From positions 24,224 through 88,223 of the forward strand of contig CABYBQ010000001.1 in NCBI GenBank assembly GCA_902517275.1: 64,000 nucleotides of DNA. Direction: 5' to 3'. Made by a program: the position numbers and the translations under genes. Below are positions 10,957 to 20,941 of this stretch, piece by piece (positions within the stretch are counted from its first letter, which is position 1; every line of letters starts with the position of its first letter). This DNA comes from an uncultured SAR116 cluster alpha proteobacterium (GTDB lineage Bacteria > Pseudomonadota > Alphaproteobacteria > Puniceispirillales > Marisalimonadaceae). The notes beneath the pieces were generated by a model. That model searched no databases. It saw only the letters and a list, made by a program, of their open reading frames with translations, and was not told where the DNA came from.

Positions 10957-11160
10957 CTAGTAACCCTCTCTCTCTAATCTCTTCCTCATAAGTTTCCTAA
11001 CCCTTCTAGTACTTTCGGCCATTTCTCTTGCTCTTCTTTCAGAAGGTTTTTCGTAAGCTCTTCTATTTTTCATTTCTCTAAACATACCTTCTCTTTGCAT
11101 TTTCTTTTTTAATACTCTAAGAGCTTGGTCAACATTATTGTCACGGACAGACACATACAT
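10957..11160 (-). CDS. rpsU: 30S ribosomal protein S21
   Basis: [41 protein letters not shown]. Confidence 0.97.
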   Translation of the reverse strand: MYVSVRDNNVDQALRVLKKKMQREGMFREMKNRRAYEKPSERRAREMAESTRRVRKLMRKRLEREGY

Positions 11161-11322
11161 ATTATAAACTTTCGATTATTATAATTAGGAAATAGCGAAA
11201 TAACACATTTTATAAGGTTATGGCAAGTGTTTTAAATATTAACAATCATTATATTTATATTCAATTGTTGCGATATATGCGATAAGTTAATATATATTTC
11301 TTAAAATTAATTAATAATGTGA

Positions 11323-12051
11323 ATGATGAAAAAGCAAACAGATTATATTCAAGCCAAAATTGATTTAGTCAAAGCAATGCTTCCGCATGTTCCCTTTGAT
11401 GGATGGAGTTTTAAAGCTCTAGAACATGGAGCTATCGATATAGAGTTTGAACAAGATAAAAGTATTGATGTTCGTATGGATATTTTTAAAGATTTATTCA
11501 AGAATGGTTCTATTGATTTTATAGATGTTTTTTCAGATATGATAGATATGGAAGTAAAAAACAATTATCAAATGATAGACCCTAAACCTGAAAGGGTCCC
11601 AGAAAAAGTAAAAAAAATTATTTTGATGAGACTTTCACTTTGTCAAAAATATAAAGAGGCTGTCAGATCATCGTTACCACTAACTGCACTTCCTAAAAAT
11701 TCCAAAAAATCAATAAATATACTTTATAGGACTTGCAACAGCATCTGGAGAATGATTGGAGATAAGTCTACAGACTTTTCTTTTTATACCAAAAGGTTTT
11801 CATTAGCAGCTGTATATTCATCTACTTTACTTTTTTGGTTAAATGACGCCTCTAGTGATCAAGAAGAGACGTCGTTTTTTTTAGATAGAAGATTAAGTGA
11901 TATAAGTAAAATACCTAACTTAAAAAAACCTTTTTCTTTCATTAAAAAAATTTCAGATAATGTCAATAAAACAAAAAGTACTCTGAAAATAAAATCTGTT
12001 TTTGATGTTTTAAAGAAATTAAACCATATAAAAAAATCTAGTTTTAGTTAA
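11323..12051 (+). CDS. COQ9 family protein (ubiquinone biosynthesis)
   Basis: ALPHVPFDGWSFKAL-type N-terminus, WLNDASSDQEETSFFLDRRL C-terminal motif; divergent from rpsU as in many alphaproteobacteria. Confidence 0.85.
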   Translation: MMKKQTDYIQAKIDLVKAMLPHVPFDGWSFKALEHGAIDIEFEQDKSIDVRMDIFKDLFKNGSIDFIDVFSDMIDMEVKNNYQMIDPKPERVPEKVKKIILMRLSLCQKYKEAVRSSLPLTALPKNSKKSINILYRTCNSIWRMIGDKSTDFSFYTKRFSLAAVYSSTLLFWLNDASSDQEETSFFLDRRLSDISKIPNLKKPFSFIKKISDNVNKTKSTLKIKSVFDVLKKLNHIKKSSFS

Positions 12052-12077
12052 ATAATATAATTTTCAATTAAAATATA

Positions 12078-12998
12078 ATGCCAATTAAAATACATGATAA
12101 TTTACCTGCAAGAGAATTACTTCTAAATGAAGTTGTTGACGTAATTAACAGTAGTAGTGCTGAAAAGCAAGATATCAGACCTTTAAAGTTTTTATTATTA
12201 AACTTGATGCCAAAAAAACTTCAAACCGAAGTTCAATTTGCACGACTTCTTGGAGCATCTCCATTACAAATAGAACTCACCTTAATGACTACAGAAACTT
12301 ATATCCCTAAAAATACAAAGAAAGAGCATTTAATTGAATTTTATAAGACTTTGGATGATATCAAACATAATCTTTATGACGTATTAATAATTACTGGTGC
12401 ACCAGTTGAGACTGTTCCATTCGAGAATGTAAAGTATTGGCAAGAATTAAAGGAAATTATTTTATGGTCATCAACCAATGTGTTCAGAAAAGTTGGAATT
12501 TGTTGGGGCGCTCAAGCTTTATTAAAAATACTTCATAATATTGATAAACACGCAATGAAAGAAAAATTATTTGGAGTATTTGATCATAATTTAAATCAAG
12601 AAAATCAATATAGGCTTCTTCAAGGTTTTATAAATAGATTTCCAATGCCAGTGTCACGTTATACTGAAAATAAGGAACATGAAATTGTTAGCTCTGGCCT
12701 AGAAATTTTAGCTTTTTCTCAAAATTCAGGAATAGGCATGGTCAGATGTCCTAAGACAAAAGATTTATTTATCCTAAACCATCTAGAATATGACGCTGTA
12801 ACTCTTAAAGAAGAGTTTTTAAGGGATAAAATTGAGAATATACAGACAGAAATTCCAGCGAACTATTTTCCTAATGATGATACAACTAAGGACCCAATAA
12901 ACAGGTGGCGACCTTATGCATTCTTGTTATTCACTAACTTTATAAATGAAGTTTATCAGGATGTACCTTTTGATTATGTTACAAAGAATATTACGTAA
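12078..12998 (+). CDS. metA: homoserine O-acyltransferase MetA family
   Basis: MPIKIHDNLPARELL, LNLMPKKLQTEVQFARLL, ITGAPVE, GICWGAQA, FDHNLN. Confidence 0.95.
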   Translation: MPIKIHDNLPARELLLNEVVDVINSSSAEKQDIRPLKFLLLNLMPKKLQTEVQFARLLGASPLQIELTLMTTETYIPKNTKKEHLIEFYKTLDDIKHNLYDVLIITGAPVETVPFENVKYWQELKEIILWSSTNVFRKVGICWGAQALLKILHNIDKHAMKEKLFGVFDHNLNQENQYRLLQGFINRFPMPVSRYTENKEHEIVSSGLEILAFSQNSGIGMVRCPKTKDLFILNHLEYDAVTLKEEFLRDKIENIQTEIPANYFPNDDTTKDPINRWRPYAFLLFTNFINEVYQDVPFDYVTKNIT

Positions 12999-14079
12999 TT
13001 CTTTTATTATAATGTCCCATTTTTCTATCTGGCTTTATTTGTTTTTTATTATATAAATGTAATATATAATCTTGGTTATTGATTATTTCTCCAATATTTT
13101 TAACTTCTTCTCCAATTAAATTAGTCATTTCCCATTTTCCACTACATTCAACGTCTTTTACAGGTAAACCACATATCGTTCTAATCAAAATATCAAATTG
13201 ACTATTATCACATCCGTCCATAGTCCAGTGAAATGAGTTATGAGGTCTCGGTGCTATTTCATTGAACAGGATACTGCCGTCTAAAAGTTCAAAGAGTTCA
13301 ATAGCCAAAACTCCATAAAAGTTTAGATTGTGTGATAATTCTTTTGTTTTTAATCTTAAATCTTTTTCAATGATATTATCTATAGTTGCCGGAGCAATAG
13401 TTCTATTTAAAATACCATGTTTGTGGGAATTTTCTGATATTGGAAAAAAACCATCACTATTGTCAAAGCTTTTAAAGTACATTATAGAAATTTCTCTTTT
13501 GAATTCTAGTTCTTCTTCTAAAACACACTCAACAGATCCTAGGCTTTCCCACAATTCAAACAAATTTGAAGTTTTGCTAATCCTTACTTGTCCTTTACCA
13601 TCATAACCTAAGGAGTTGGTTTTTAATACACCTTTATTGCCAAGAGATTTAGAGGCTGTTATTAAATCGTCAGAGTTCTTAATCAAATACCATTTAGGTG
13701 TTTTAAAACCAGATTTAACAGCCATTTCCTTTTCTTTTGACCGTATTTGCGCACATCTGAATACAATACTGCTGGGAATTACTTTGGTTTTATTAGCTAA
13801 TAATTCAAGGGATTTAGAGGGGATGTTTTCAAATTCTGAAGTTGCACATACGACGTTATTTGAAAATTCCACTAGCTTTTCAAAGTCGTTCCACTCGCCG
13901 TTGGTTACTTTACTAACAACTGTTTCAGCTGGATTATCGCCTTTGGGACAATATAAATGAGTTTTGTATCCTGCTCTTTTTGCAGATAAGGCAATCATTT
14001 TACCTAATTGCCCACCCCCAAGAATACCAATTATATTTTCATCCACAGGTAATATTGGAAGATCAGTGTTATTAATCAT
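12991..14079 (-). CDS. purK: 5-(carboxyamino)imidazole ribonucleotide synthase
   Basis: IGILGGGQLGKMIALSAKRAG, GYDGKGQ, FNEIAPRPHNSFHWTMD. Confidence 0.96.
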   Translation of the reverse strand: MINNTDLPILPVDENIIGILGGGQLGKMIALSAKRAGYKTHLYCPKGDNPAETVVSKVTNGEWNDFEKLVEFSNNVVCATSEFENIPSKSLELLANKTKVIPSSIVFRCAQIRSKEKEMAVKSGFKTPKWYLIKNSDDLITASKSLGNKGVLKTNSLGYDGKGQVRISKTSNLFELWESLGSVECVLEEELEFKREISIMYFKSFDNSDGFFPISENSHKHGILNRTIAPATIDNIIEKDLRLKTKELSHNLNFYGVLAIELFELLDGSILFNEIAPRPHNSFHWTMDGCDNSQFDILIRTICGLPVKDVECSGKWEMTNLIGEEVKNIGEIINNQDYILHLYNKKQIKPDRKMGHYNKRIT

Positions 14080-14575
14080 TTTTTTTTGGATTTTCTGGCA
14101 CTTTATTAGTTTGATTAGAAAGCCATTTGTTTAAAATAATGCCAATATTATCATTAGATAAGCTTAAAATTTTAGCAGCATAAATAGCTGCGTTAATAGC
14201 GCCGGCCTTACCTATAGACATAGTTGCTACGGGAACACCAGCTGGCATTTGTACTATTGAAAGAAGACTATCCATTCCGTTTAAAGCTGAGCTTTGAATA
14301 GGAACACCTATTACAGGCAAATTTGAATGAGAAGCAATCATACCGGGTAAATGAGCAGAACCACCAGCACCGGCAATTATAACTTGGATAGAAGTGTTTT
14401 CAGCTTGTTTTGCAAAATCATGCATTCTATCAGGAGTTCTATGGGCAGAAATAATTTTGGCAATAAATGGGATTTTTAACTGGTTCAATGTTTGTTCTGA
14501 GAATTTCATAGTTTCCCAGTCACTTTGACTGCCCATTATCAGAGCAACAATAGGTTTTCCATTGATTTGTTCCAT
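14072..14575 (-). CDS. purE: 5-(carboxyamino)imidazole ribonucleotide mutase
   Basis: IMGSQSDWETM, SAHRTPDRM, AGAGGSAHLPGMIAS. Confidence 0.97.
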   Translation of the reverse strand: MEQINGKPIVALIMGSQSDWETMKFSEQTLNQLKIPFIAKIISAHRTPDRMHDFAKQAENTSIQVIIAGAGGSAHLPGMIASHSNLPVIGVPIQSSALNGMDSLLSIVQMPAGVPVATMSIGKAGAINAAIYAAKILSLSNDNIGIILNKWLSNQTNKVPENPKKND

Positions 14576-14642
14576 ATTTATACTCTTAATAGGTTAATAT
14601 AACTATAAATTTATTTACAAATCATCTCTAGTTTTAGGTAGA

Positions 14643-15182
14643 TTAATTTTCATCATTATTAGTCTCTATTGATCCACCAGCTTTAATAATAGCATTCTCA
14701 AGATCCTCTTGAGTACACAAACTTAATAAAACAGGGTGTTTAGCTGTAATATTCGAAATATTCCAGTGACTTCTAGTACGAATTTTTTCAATAGTATCTT
14801 TTGTTGTCCCTATTAATTTTGATATTTGATTATTTTTCACTTCAGGATGATTTTTAACAATCCAAGCGATGGCATCAGGTTTATCCCCTCTTCTTGCTAA
14901 AGGAATATACTTAGGCCCTTTATTTTTATTCTCTGGTAATGAGGAAGAAGATTTTTTAAGAGATAATGTCGTGTCATTACAGCAATTATCAATTTCTTTT
15001 TGGGTAAGTTGACCATTAAGTATGGGGTCAAAGCCTAAAATACCCTGACCAACATCACCATCTGCAATAGCTTGAACTTCAAGTACATGAAGATTACAAA
15101 ACTCAGAAATTTGTTCAAATGTTAATGTTGTATTATCAATTAACCATACTGCTGTTGCTTTAGGCATAAGTAATGAGGACAT
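14643..15182 (-). CDS. DUF1013 family protein (TrcR-like cell cycle transcriptional regulator)
   Basis: MPKATAVWLIDNTTLTFEQISEFCNLHVLEVQAIADGDVGQGILGFDPI; alphaproteobacterial family signature. Confidence 0.85.
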   Translation of the reverse strand: MSSLLMPKATAVWLIDNTTLTFEQISEFCNLHVLEVQAIADGDVGQGILGFDPILNGQLTQKEIDNCCNDTTLSLKKSSSSLPENKNKGPKYIPLARRGDKPDAIAWIVKNHPEVKNNQISKLIGTTKDTIEKIRTRSHWNISNITAKHPVLLSLCTQEDLENAIIKAGGSIETNNDEN

Positions 15183-15337
15183 TTTTTAAACTCCAATTAA
15201 CCTTATTTAAACATTTTATAAGAATAAGATTATTACATACAATAGCATTAAATTATATTGTGTATCATTATACTTATTAATTTCATGAAACATTTAAATA
15301 ATTAAGTTGAAACACTTAGTTTGTCAATCTAAGAAGT

Positions 15338-16252
15338 TTAGATTTTTTTGGGAAGAGGAAGCATGTATTTTGGAAAATTAATTTTAATTTGTTCATTTAA
15401 AAAATCACCCTCTAATGTATTGTCCTCCTCAAAACTATACAAATGAGACAATGTAATTTTGGCTATTCCATACCAAAGATCATCATCCTTGTTATATAAT
15501 AAGGAAACTATCTCTCCAATTTCTTTACTATTTAAAAATATTTTTTTCACATTAAGTTCAATTAGCTTTAAATATGATAATTTTTTACTTTTAAAAGTAA
15601 CTGGAACATATTTTCTTTTAACTAAACCCCTCCATTTAATTCTTGCATTCACTTCTTGACCTATGAAGCAACCTTTTTCAAAACTAATTCCACCTAATAA
15701 ATCTAAATTAGTTTCTAAAGGAAGAGAGACATTTGTTTTTATTTCTTTTGAGCCTTCTAAAATACAGTTTTTATATCTTAATAAATCATACCAATTTATA
15801 TTTTCATTATCATTCACATTGTTATTTTTATCTTTAGACAGGTTCTTAACATAAACTCTTCTGAGATCTACGTTAAAAAATCTTTTATCAATCAGGGTAT
15901 GTGTAGAATTCTCATTCTTAATTGTTACTAAAACTTCATAACTTGTTTTTTCTATCGAAACTTCTCTCCTTAAATTATACATATTTAGTTTTTTAATTAA
16001 TTCGTCTTGCTGGTCTTTATCATATTCAATATAAATTGACTTATCATATAAAGAATTCTCAACAATAATTGAACTTACTAACATATCAAATAATATTCTA
16101 CCTTGGGGTGATAGTAATGCACTTGGTAAAAGTTCTTTTGGTTTTAACTTGGTGATATCAGATGTCAGAATGTTGTTTAAGAATTCAATGCTATTTTTAC
16201 CTGATACTTTTAAAACTTTTCTGTTCTTTAGATGAATCTTTTTATTTTCCAT
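15338..16252 (-). CDS. YgfZ/GcvT domain folate-binding protein
   Basis: FLNNILTSDITKL, LLSPQGRILFDML, FEKGCFIGQEVNARIKWRGLVKRK (K-G-C-[FY]-x-G-Q-E motif). Confidence 0.9.
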   Translation of the reverse strand: MENKKIHLKNRKVLKVSGKNSIEFLNNILTSDITKLKPKELLPSALLSPQGRILFDMLVSSIIVENSLYDKSIYIEYDKDQQDELIKKLNMYNLRREVSIEKTSYEVLVTIKNENSTHTLIDKRFFNVDLRRVYVKNLSKDKNNNVNDNENINWYDLLRYKNCILEGSKEIKTNVSLPLETNLDLLGGISFEKGCFIGQEVNARIKWRGLVKRKYVPVTFKSKKLSYLKLIELNVKKIFLNSKEIGEIVSLLYNKDDDLWYGIAKITLSHLYSFEEDNTLEGDFLNEQIKINFPKYMLPLPKKI

Positions 16253-16258
16253 AATTAG

Positions 16259-17926
16259 TTAAGATTCAATTTTGTTAATTGCGCTTATAACAGCAAGAAT
16301 TGGCGCAACAGTTATGCTTGTATCAATTCCACATCCAAAAATAGAATCTTGGCCATTATTAAATTTAAGTTCAACATATGCTGCTGATTCAGCTTTTGAA
16401 GTTGCACTTCTGGTATTCTGACCAAAATCTTCTAACGTAAATTGTAAGTCAAAATTTTCACGTACTCCATTTATAAACGCAGAAATAGGTCCATTACCTT
16501 GTGAAGAAAACTGAATAATTTTATTTTTATAACTAATTTTAGCATTAATTATCTCTAAGTTTGTTTCTCTATTGGCCCCTTCAACTTTAAAATCAATTAG
16601 TTCAAATGGTTTTTTTACAATGAAGTTTTCATTAAAAGTTTGCCAAATTATATTACTTGTAATCTCGTTTCCAGTCTTATCTGCAATTTTTTGAACACTG
16701 GCTGACAATTCTATTTCTGCACCTTTTGGCAATTTTACTTGATAATCTGTTTCTAATAACCAAGAAGTTCCACCTTTTCCAGACTGACTATTAACTCGAA
16801 TAATTGCCTCATATGTTCGACCAATGTCAGCTGGATCAATAGGTAAATATGGGACAGCCCATTGCTCACTTTTAGAGTTTTCTATATTATCCATTCCTTT
16901 TCTTATAGCATCTTGATGACTGCCTGAAAATGCTGTGTGAACTAGCGATCCTGCATAGGGATGTCTTTCATGAACTGGAAGTCTGTTACAAAACTCTGCA
17001 GTATCTATTAAATTATTGATTTTGCTAAAATCTAGATTTGGATTTATACCTTGGGTAAATAGGTTAAGCCCTAATGTTACTAAGTCGACGTTACCCGTAC
17101 GCTCTCCATTTCCAAACAAAGTTCCTTCTACTCTATCTGCACCTGCCATTAATCCTAGTTCGGTTGCAGCTATAGCCGTTCCCCGATCATTATGAGGATG
17201 TAGTGATAAAATCACCCTTTTTCTCTCGCTAAAATTATTTCCCATCCATTCTATTTGATCTGCATGAATATTTGGGGTGGACATTTCAACAGTAGCTGGA
17301 AGATTAATTATTACTGGCTTATCAACACTAGCTTTCCATACATCTAACACATTTTCACAAACTTCTAAGGCGTATGGTAGTTCTGTTCCTGTAAAACTCT
17401 CAGGAGAATATTGTAATCTTATATTAGATGAAACTAATTGATCCAAATTATCGGCAATTATTTTAGCTCCATCAGTTGCTATTTTTTTAACACCCTCCAT
17501 CGTCTCTTTGAAAACAACTTCTCTTTGTAAAGTGCTAGTAGAATTGTAAAGATGGATAATTGCATTTTCACACCCTTTTAGACTTTCTATAGTCTTTATA
17601 ATTAGTGGTTCTCTTGATTGAGTTAGTACTTGGACGGTTACATCATCGGGTATGTGTCCTTCAATTATCAATTCCCTAACAAAATTAAAATCGGTTTCAG
17701 ATGCAGATGGAAAGCCTATTTCAATTTCTTTAAAGCCCATTTTGACTAATTGCTTAAACATACGCATTTTTCTTGTTGAATCCATAGGCTCAATTAGCGC
17801 CTGATTACCATCTCGCAAATCAACTGAGCACCAAGTTGGTGCTTTAGTTATTATTTTATTAGGCCATTGCCTATTTGAAATTTGTACGGCAGGATATGGA
17901 TTATATTTATTGTAGTTCTTATTCAT
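16259..17926 (-). CDS. leuA: 2-isopropylmalate synthase
   Basis: KAPTWCSVDLRDGNQALIEPMD, LHPHNDRGTAIAATELGLMAGADRVEGTLFGNGERTGNVDL. Confidence 0.97.
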   Translation of the reverse strand: MNKNYNKYNPYPAVQISNRQWPNKIITKAPTWCSVDLRDGNQALIEPMDSTRKMRMFKQLVKMGFKEIEIGFPSASETDFNFVRELIIEGHIPDDVTVQVLTQSREPLIIKTIESLKGCENAIIHLYNSTSTLQREVVFKETMEGVKKIATDGAKIIADNLDQLVSSNIRLQYSPESFTGTELPYALEVCENVLDVWKASVDKPVIINLPATVEMSTPNIHADQIEWMGNNFSERKRVILSLHPHNDRGTAIAATELGLMAGADRVEGTLFGNGERTGNVDLVTLGLNLFTQGINPNLDFSKINNLIDTAEFCNRLPVHERHPYAGSLVHTAFSGSHQDAIRKGMDNIENSKSEQWAVPYLPIDPADIGRTYEAIIRVNSQSGKGGTSWLLETDYQVKLPKGAEIELSASVQKIADKTGNEITSNIIWQTFNENFIVKKPFELIDFKVEGANRETNLEIINAKISYKNKIIQFSSQGNGPISAFINGVRENFDLQFTLEDFGQNTRSATSKAESAAYVELKFNNGQDSIFGCGIDTSITVAPILAVISAINKIES

Positions 17927-17961
17927 AATTCTAGACCTTTATTATAAGTTCAAAACTTAAT

Positions 17962-18054
17962 TTAATTATTTAACAAAATTAACCCGAACTCCTTAGAGCA
18001 CGGGTTTCTTAATAAAATAAGAACTTTTACAGGATTTGAATTATTATTTTTCAT
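17962..18054 (-). CDS. candidate leu leader peptide MKNNNSNPVKVLILLRNPCSKEFGLILLNN (not in ORF track)
   Basis: Minus-strand ATG at 18054, 30 codons, V-x-V-L-I-L-L run directly before a GC-rich hairpin, 35 bp upstream of leuA. Confidence 0.6.
   Translation of the reverse strand: MKNNNSNPVKVLILLRNPCSKEFGLILLNN
17981..18006 (-). promoter_or_regulatory. candidate attenuator hairpin upstream of leuA
   Basis: Minus strand AACCCG-tg-CTC-taag-GAG-tt-CGGGTT, then aattttgtt; inside the leader ORF, right after the Leu codons. Confidence 0.55.
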
Positions 18055-18063
18055 AGTAAAAAG

Positions 18064-18093
18064 ACTTTATCAATTGTATAATTATTTAGTCAA
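18064..18093 (-). promoter_or_regulatory. candidate sigma70-type promoter for leader/leuA
   Basis: Minus strand TTGACT - 18 nt - TAAAGT; implied start site falls a few nt before the leader ATG. Confidence 0.4.
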
Positions 18094-18200
18094 GTTCTAA
18101 GAAATATTTTAAAATTTTTAACGTTGCCAAAAAGTATGTTTAAAACTATTTTGCAGTGAGATAATTAAAGTTAGAATTTATTTTGAATTGTAGGATTTTA

Positions 18201-20003
18201 ATGACAGATATTAATCTAATAAGAAATTTTTCTATTATAGCTCATATTGATCATGGTAAATCAACACTTGCAGATAGGTTGATACAAGAATGCAAAGGTT
18301 TAGCGGATAGGGAGATGAAGGAGCAAGTCCTTGATAATATGGAAATTGAAAGAGAAAGAGGAATTACCATAAAGGCTCAAACTGTTAGACTATTATACAA
18401 ACATACAGATGATAAAACCTATATATTGAATTTAATGGATACCCCTGGGCATGTCGATTTTGCTTATGAAGTTTCTAGATCTTTGTCAGCGTGTGAAGGA
18501 TCATTGCTTGTTGTAGATTCTTCTCAAGGTGTGGAGGCACAGACCCTCGCAAATGTTTATCAGGCAATCGAAGTTAATCATGAAATTGTAACTGTGCTTA
18601 ATAAAATAGATTTACCAGCTTCTGAGCCTGAAAGAATAAGAAAACAAATCGAAGATGTTATAGGTTTACCTGCTGAAGAAGGAATAGAAGTTTCTGCAAA
18701 AACAGGTTTAGGAATAAAAGAAGTTTTATCTTCATTGGTAGAAAACTTAGATCCACCTGTTGGAGATGCAAGTGCCTCTTTACAAGCCCTTCTCATAGAT
18801 AGTTGGTACGATCCTTATTTAGGAGTTCTTACATTAGTTAGAGTTGTAAATGGAACATTAAAAAGGGGTCAAAAAATTCGTTTTATGTCAACAAAAGTAT
18901 CACACACAATTGAAAAACTAGGTATATTTACTCCTAAAATAATGAATGTGGATATGCTTGGTCCAGGTGAAATTGGTTTTATAACTGCCTCTGTAAAAAC
19001 TGTGGCTGATTGTAAGGTTGGAGATACTATAACTGAAGATCGTAATCCTGTGGAAAGTATGTTGCCTGGATTTAAACCTTCAGTGCCAGTTGTTTTTTGC
19101 GGTCTTTTTCCTATGGATAATGCTCAGTTTTCTGATTTAAGAGAAGCATTAAGTAAATTGTCTTTAAATGATGCATCTTTTAGTTTTGAAGCTGAAACTT
19201 CAGCGGCCTTAGGCTTTGGTTTTAGGTGTGGTTTTTTAGGTCTTTTACATATGGAAATAATAAGAGAGAGATTGACTAGAGAATTTGACTTAGAGCTAAT
19301 CTCCACCGCTCCTTCAGTAGTTTATAAAGTTCAAAAAAGCGATAATACGAATGAGTTGCTTCACAATCCAGCAGATTTACCAGATATAAACCATATCAAT
19401 TACATAGAAGAACCATGGATCAAGGCCACTATAATGGTTCCAGACGAATATGTTGGCTCAGTATTAACACTTTGTACTGAAAGAAGGGGGGAGCAAATAG
19501 ATTTAACATACGCCGGAACCAGAGCTATGATTGTTTATAAATTGCCTCTGAACGAAGTGGTTTTTGATTTCTATGATAAATTGAAAAGTATGACCTCAGG
19601 TTATGCGAGTTTTGATTATCAAATGGATAATTATAAGAAGGGGGATCTTGTACGTGTGTCAATATTAGTTAATGGGGATCCTGTTGATGCCTTAGCCATG
19701 ATAAGTCATAGGGATCAAGCAGAAAATAGAGGTCGTGCTATATGTACAAGATTAAAAGATTTAATACCACGGCAACTTTTTAAGGTTGCTTTACAAGCTG
19801 CCATTGGTGGGAAAGTAATTGCAAGAGAAACTATATCAGCTATGAGAAAAGATGTCACAGCCAAATGTTATGGTGGTGATATCAGTCGTAAAAAGAAACT
19901 ATTAGAAAAACAAAAAGCAGGTAAAAAAAGAATGAGGCAGTTTGGTAGCGTTGAGATACCTCAGAATGCGTTCTTTGAAGCATTAAAAATGGGTGATAAT
20001 TAA
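18201..20003 (+). CDS. lepA: elongation factor 4 (LepA); ORF track begins at TTG 18183, ATG 18201 preferred
   Basis: [44 protein letters not shown]-terminal [28 protein letters not shown]. Confidence 0.98.
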   Translation: MTDINLIRNFSIIAHIDHGKSTLADRLIQECKGLADREMKEQVLDNMEIERERGITIKAQTVRLLYKHTDDKTYILNLMDTPGHVDFAYEVSRSLSACEGSLLVVDSSQGVEAQTLANVYQAIEVNHEIVTVLNKIDLPASEPERIRKQIEDVIGLPAEEGIEVSAKTGLGIKEVLSSLVENLDPPVGDASASLQALLIDSWYDPYLGVLTLVRVVNGTLKRGQKIRFMSTKVSHTIEKLGIFTPKIMNVDMLGPGEIGFITASVKTVADCKVGDTITEDRNPVESMLPGFKPSVPVVFCGLFPMDNAQFSDLREALSKLSLNDASFSFEAETSAALGFGFRCGFLGLLHMEIIRERLTREFDLELISTAPSVVYKVQKSDNTNELLHNPADLPDINHINYIEEPWIKATIMVPDEYVGSVLTLCTERRGEQIDLTYAGTRAMIVYKLPLNEVVFDFYDKLKSMTSGYASFDYQMDNYKKGDLVRVSILVNGDPVDALAMISHRDQAENRGRAICTRLKDLIPRQLFKVALQAAIGGKVIARETISAMRKDVTAKCYGGDISRKKKLLEKQKAGKKRMRQFGSVEIPQNAFFEALKMGDN

Positions 20004-20004
20004 A

Positions 20005-20379
20005 TTAAGCTCTTTTTGAATTAGATGTTTGATTACTTATTTTTTTCCTGGCTGACTTTTTTATTCCAAATCCTATGAATAGAAAACTTAATAGTGCCAG
20101 AAAAGGAGCTGCTGGCAATAATAATATTGATGATATAAAGGGATGCCAGATAAATCCAGAGCAATTTAATACTTCTAGAGCTGAGCAAGGATCAATATAT
20201 CTGCTGACTAAAGCTTCAGCCACTTGCAGACTATTTGGAGCAAAATAAAACCAAAATTGTCCCAACTGAGTAATTTCATTTTTATTATCAATTTGTAAAA
20301 TTATATCAAAGTAGTTGCTAATAAGTGTTAGAATAAAAAAACTTATGCCTAAAAGTATGAAAATTCTTCCTATTATCAA
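20005..20379 (-). CDS. hypothetical membrane protein
   Basis: 124-aa ORF with two hydrophobic segments near the termini; occupies the lepA/tRNA-Ser interval. Confidence 0.6.
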   Translation of the reverse strand: MIIGRIFILLGISFFILTLISNYFDIILQIDNKNEITQLGQFWFYFAPNSLQVAEALVSRYIDPCSALEVLNCSGFIWHPFISSILLLPAAPFLALLSFLFIGFGIKKSARKKISNQTSNSKRA

Positions 20380-20460
20380 CTTTAAAATCCTAGAAGTTCA
20401 GTTGTATATTAATTTAAGACTTATAATTACAATTACAATGAAATAATAGCTTATATTAAC

Positions 20461-20489
20461 TTGCTCGTTAAAAATTGTTGGTGTAAAAT
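20461..20489 (+). promoter_or_regulatory. candidate promoter of tRNA-Ser
   Basis: TTGCTC - 17 nt - TAAAAT, about 11 nt before the tRNA 5' end. Confidence 0.55.
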
Positions 20490-20500
20490 GCTATCTTTTT

Positions 20501-20590
20501 GGAGGGGTGGCCGAGCGGTTTAAGGCGCACGCCTGGAAAGCGTGTTGGGGTTAACGCCTCTCAAGGGTTCGAATCCCTTCCTCTCCGCCA
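20501..20590 (+). tRNA. tRNA-Ser (anticodon GGA), CCA encoded
   Basis: GGAGGGG/CCTCTCC acceptor, CACGC-CTGGAAA-GCGTG anticodon arm, long variable arm, GGG-TTCGAAT-CCC T arm, G+CCA. Confidence 0.95.
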
Positions 20591-20941
20591 TGATATATTA
20601 ATAATACACTGATTTATTTTATTTTTATTTTTATCAAAATTATTACTCACAACAAAGAGTAATATTAGACACAAATATTGTTAAGGGGGTTACTGCATTC
20701 TTTTCCTAATTAAGATTCATCTTTGGTCAGAGGTAGGTCAGCCTATTCAGTGTTCAAGGCTGGATTGGTGTGGTTGGTGAAGTGTTATTTTATTTTTTAA
20801 TAGATTTAAATTATTACAATTTTGTTACGCTAAAATATTAAATAAAGATTGTTATTTTAAAAGAAAAATTATTATAAATGGTTGAGGACAATATTTAATT
20901 TTCAATAAAACTTAATTCGAAAAGACTTTTTAGAACTTAAA

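Noticed and set aside
12052-12077. Possible SAM riboswitch before metA, expected in some alphaproteobacteria
   Set aside because: Only 26 bp separate metA from the upstream COQ9 gene; no room for a known SAM aptamer.
12985-13006. AAAGAAT-attacgta-ATTCTTT repeat at the metA/purK convergent overlap
   Set aside because: Short AT-only stem within coding sequence; insufficient as a bidirectional terminator call.
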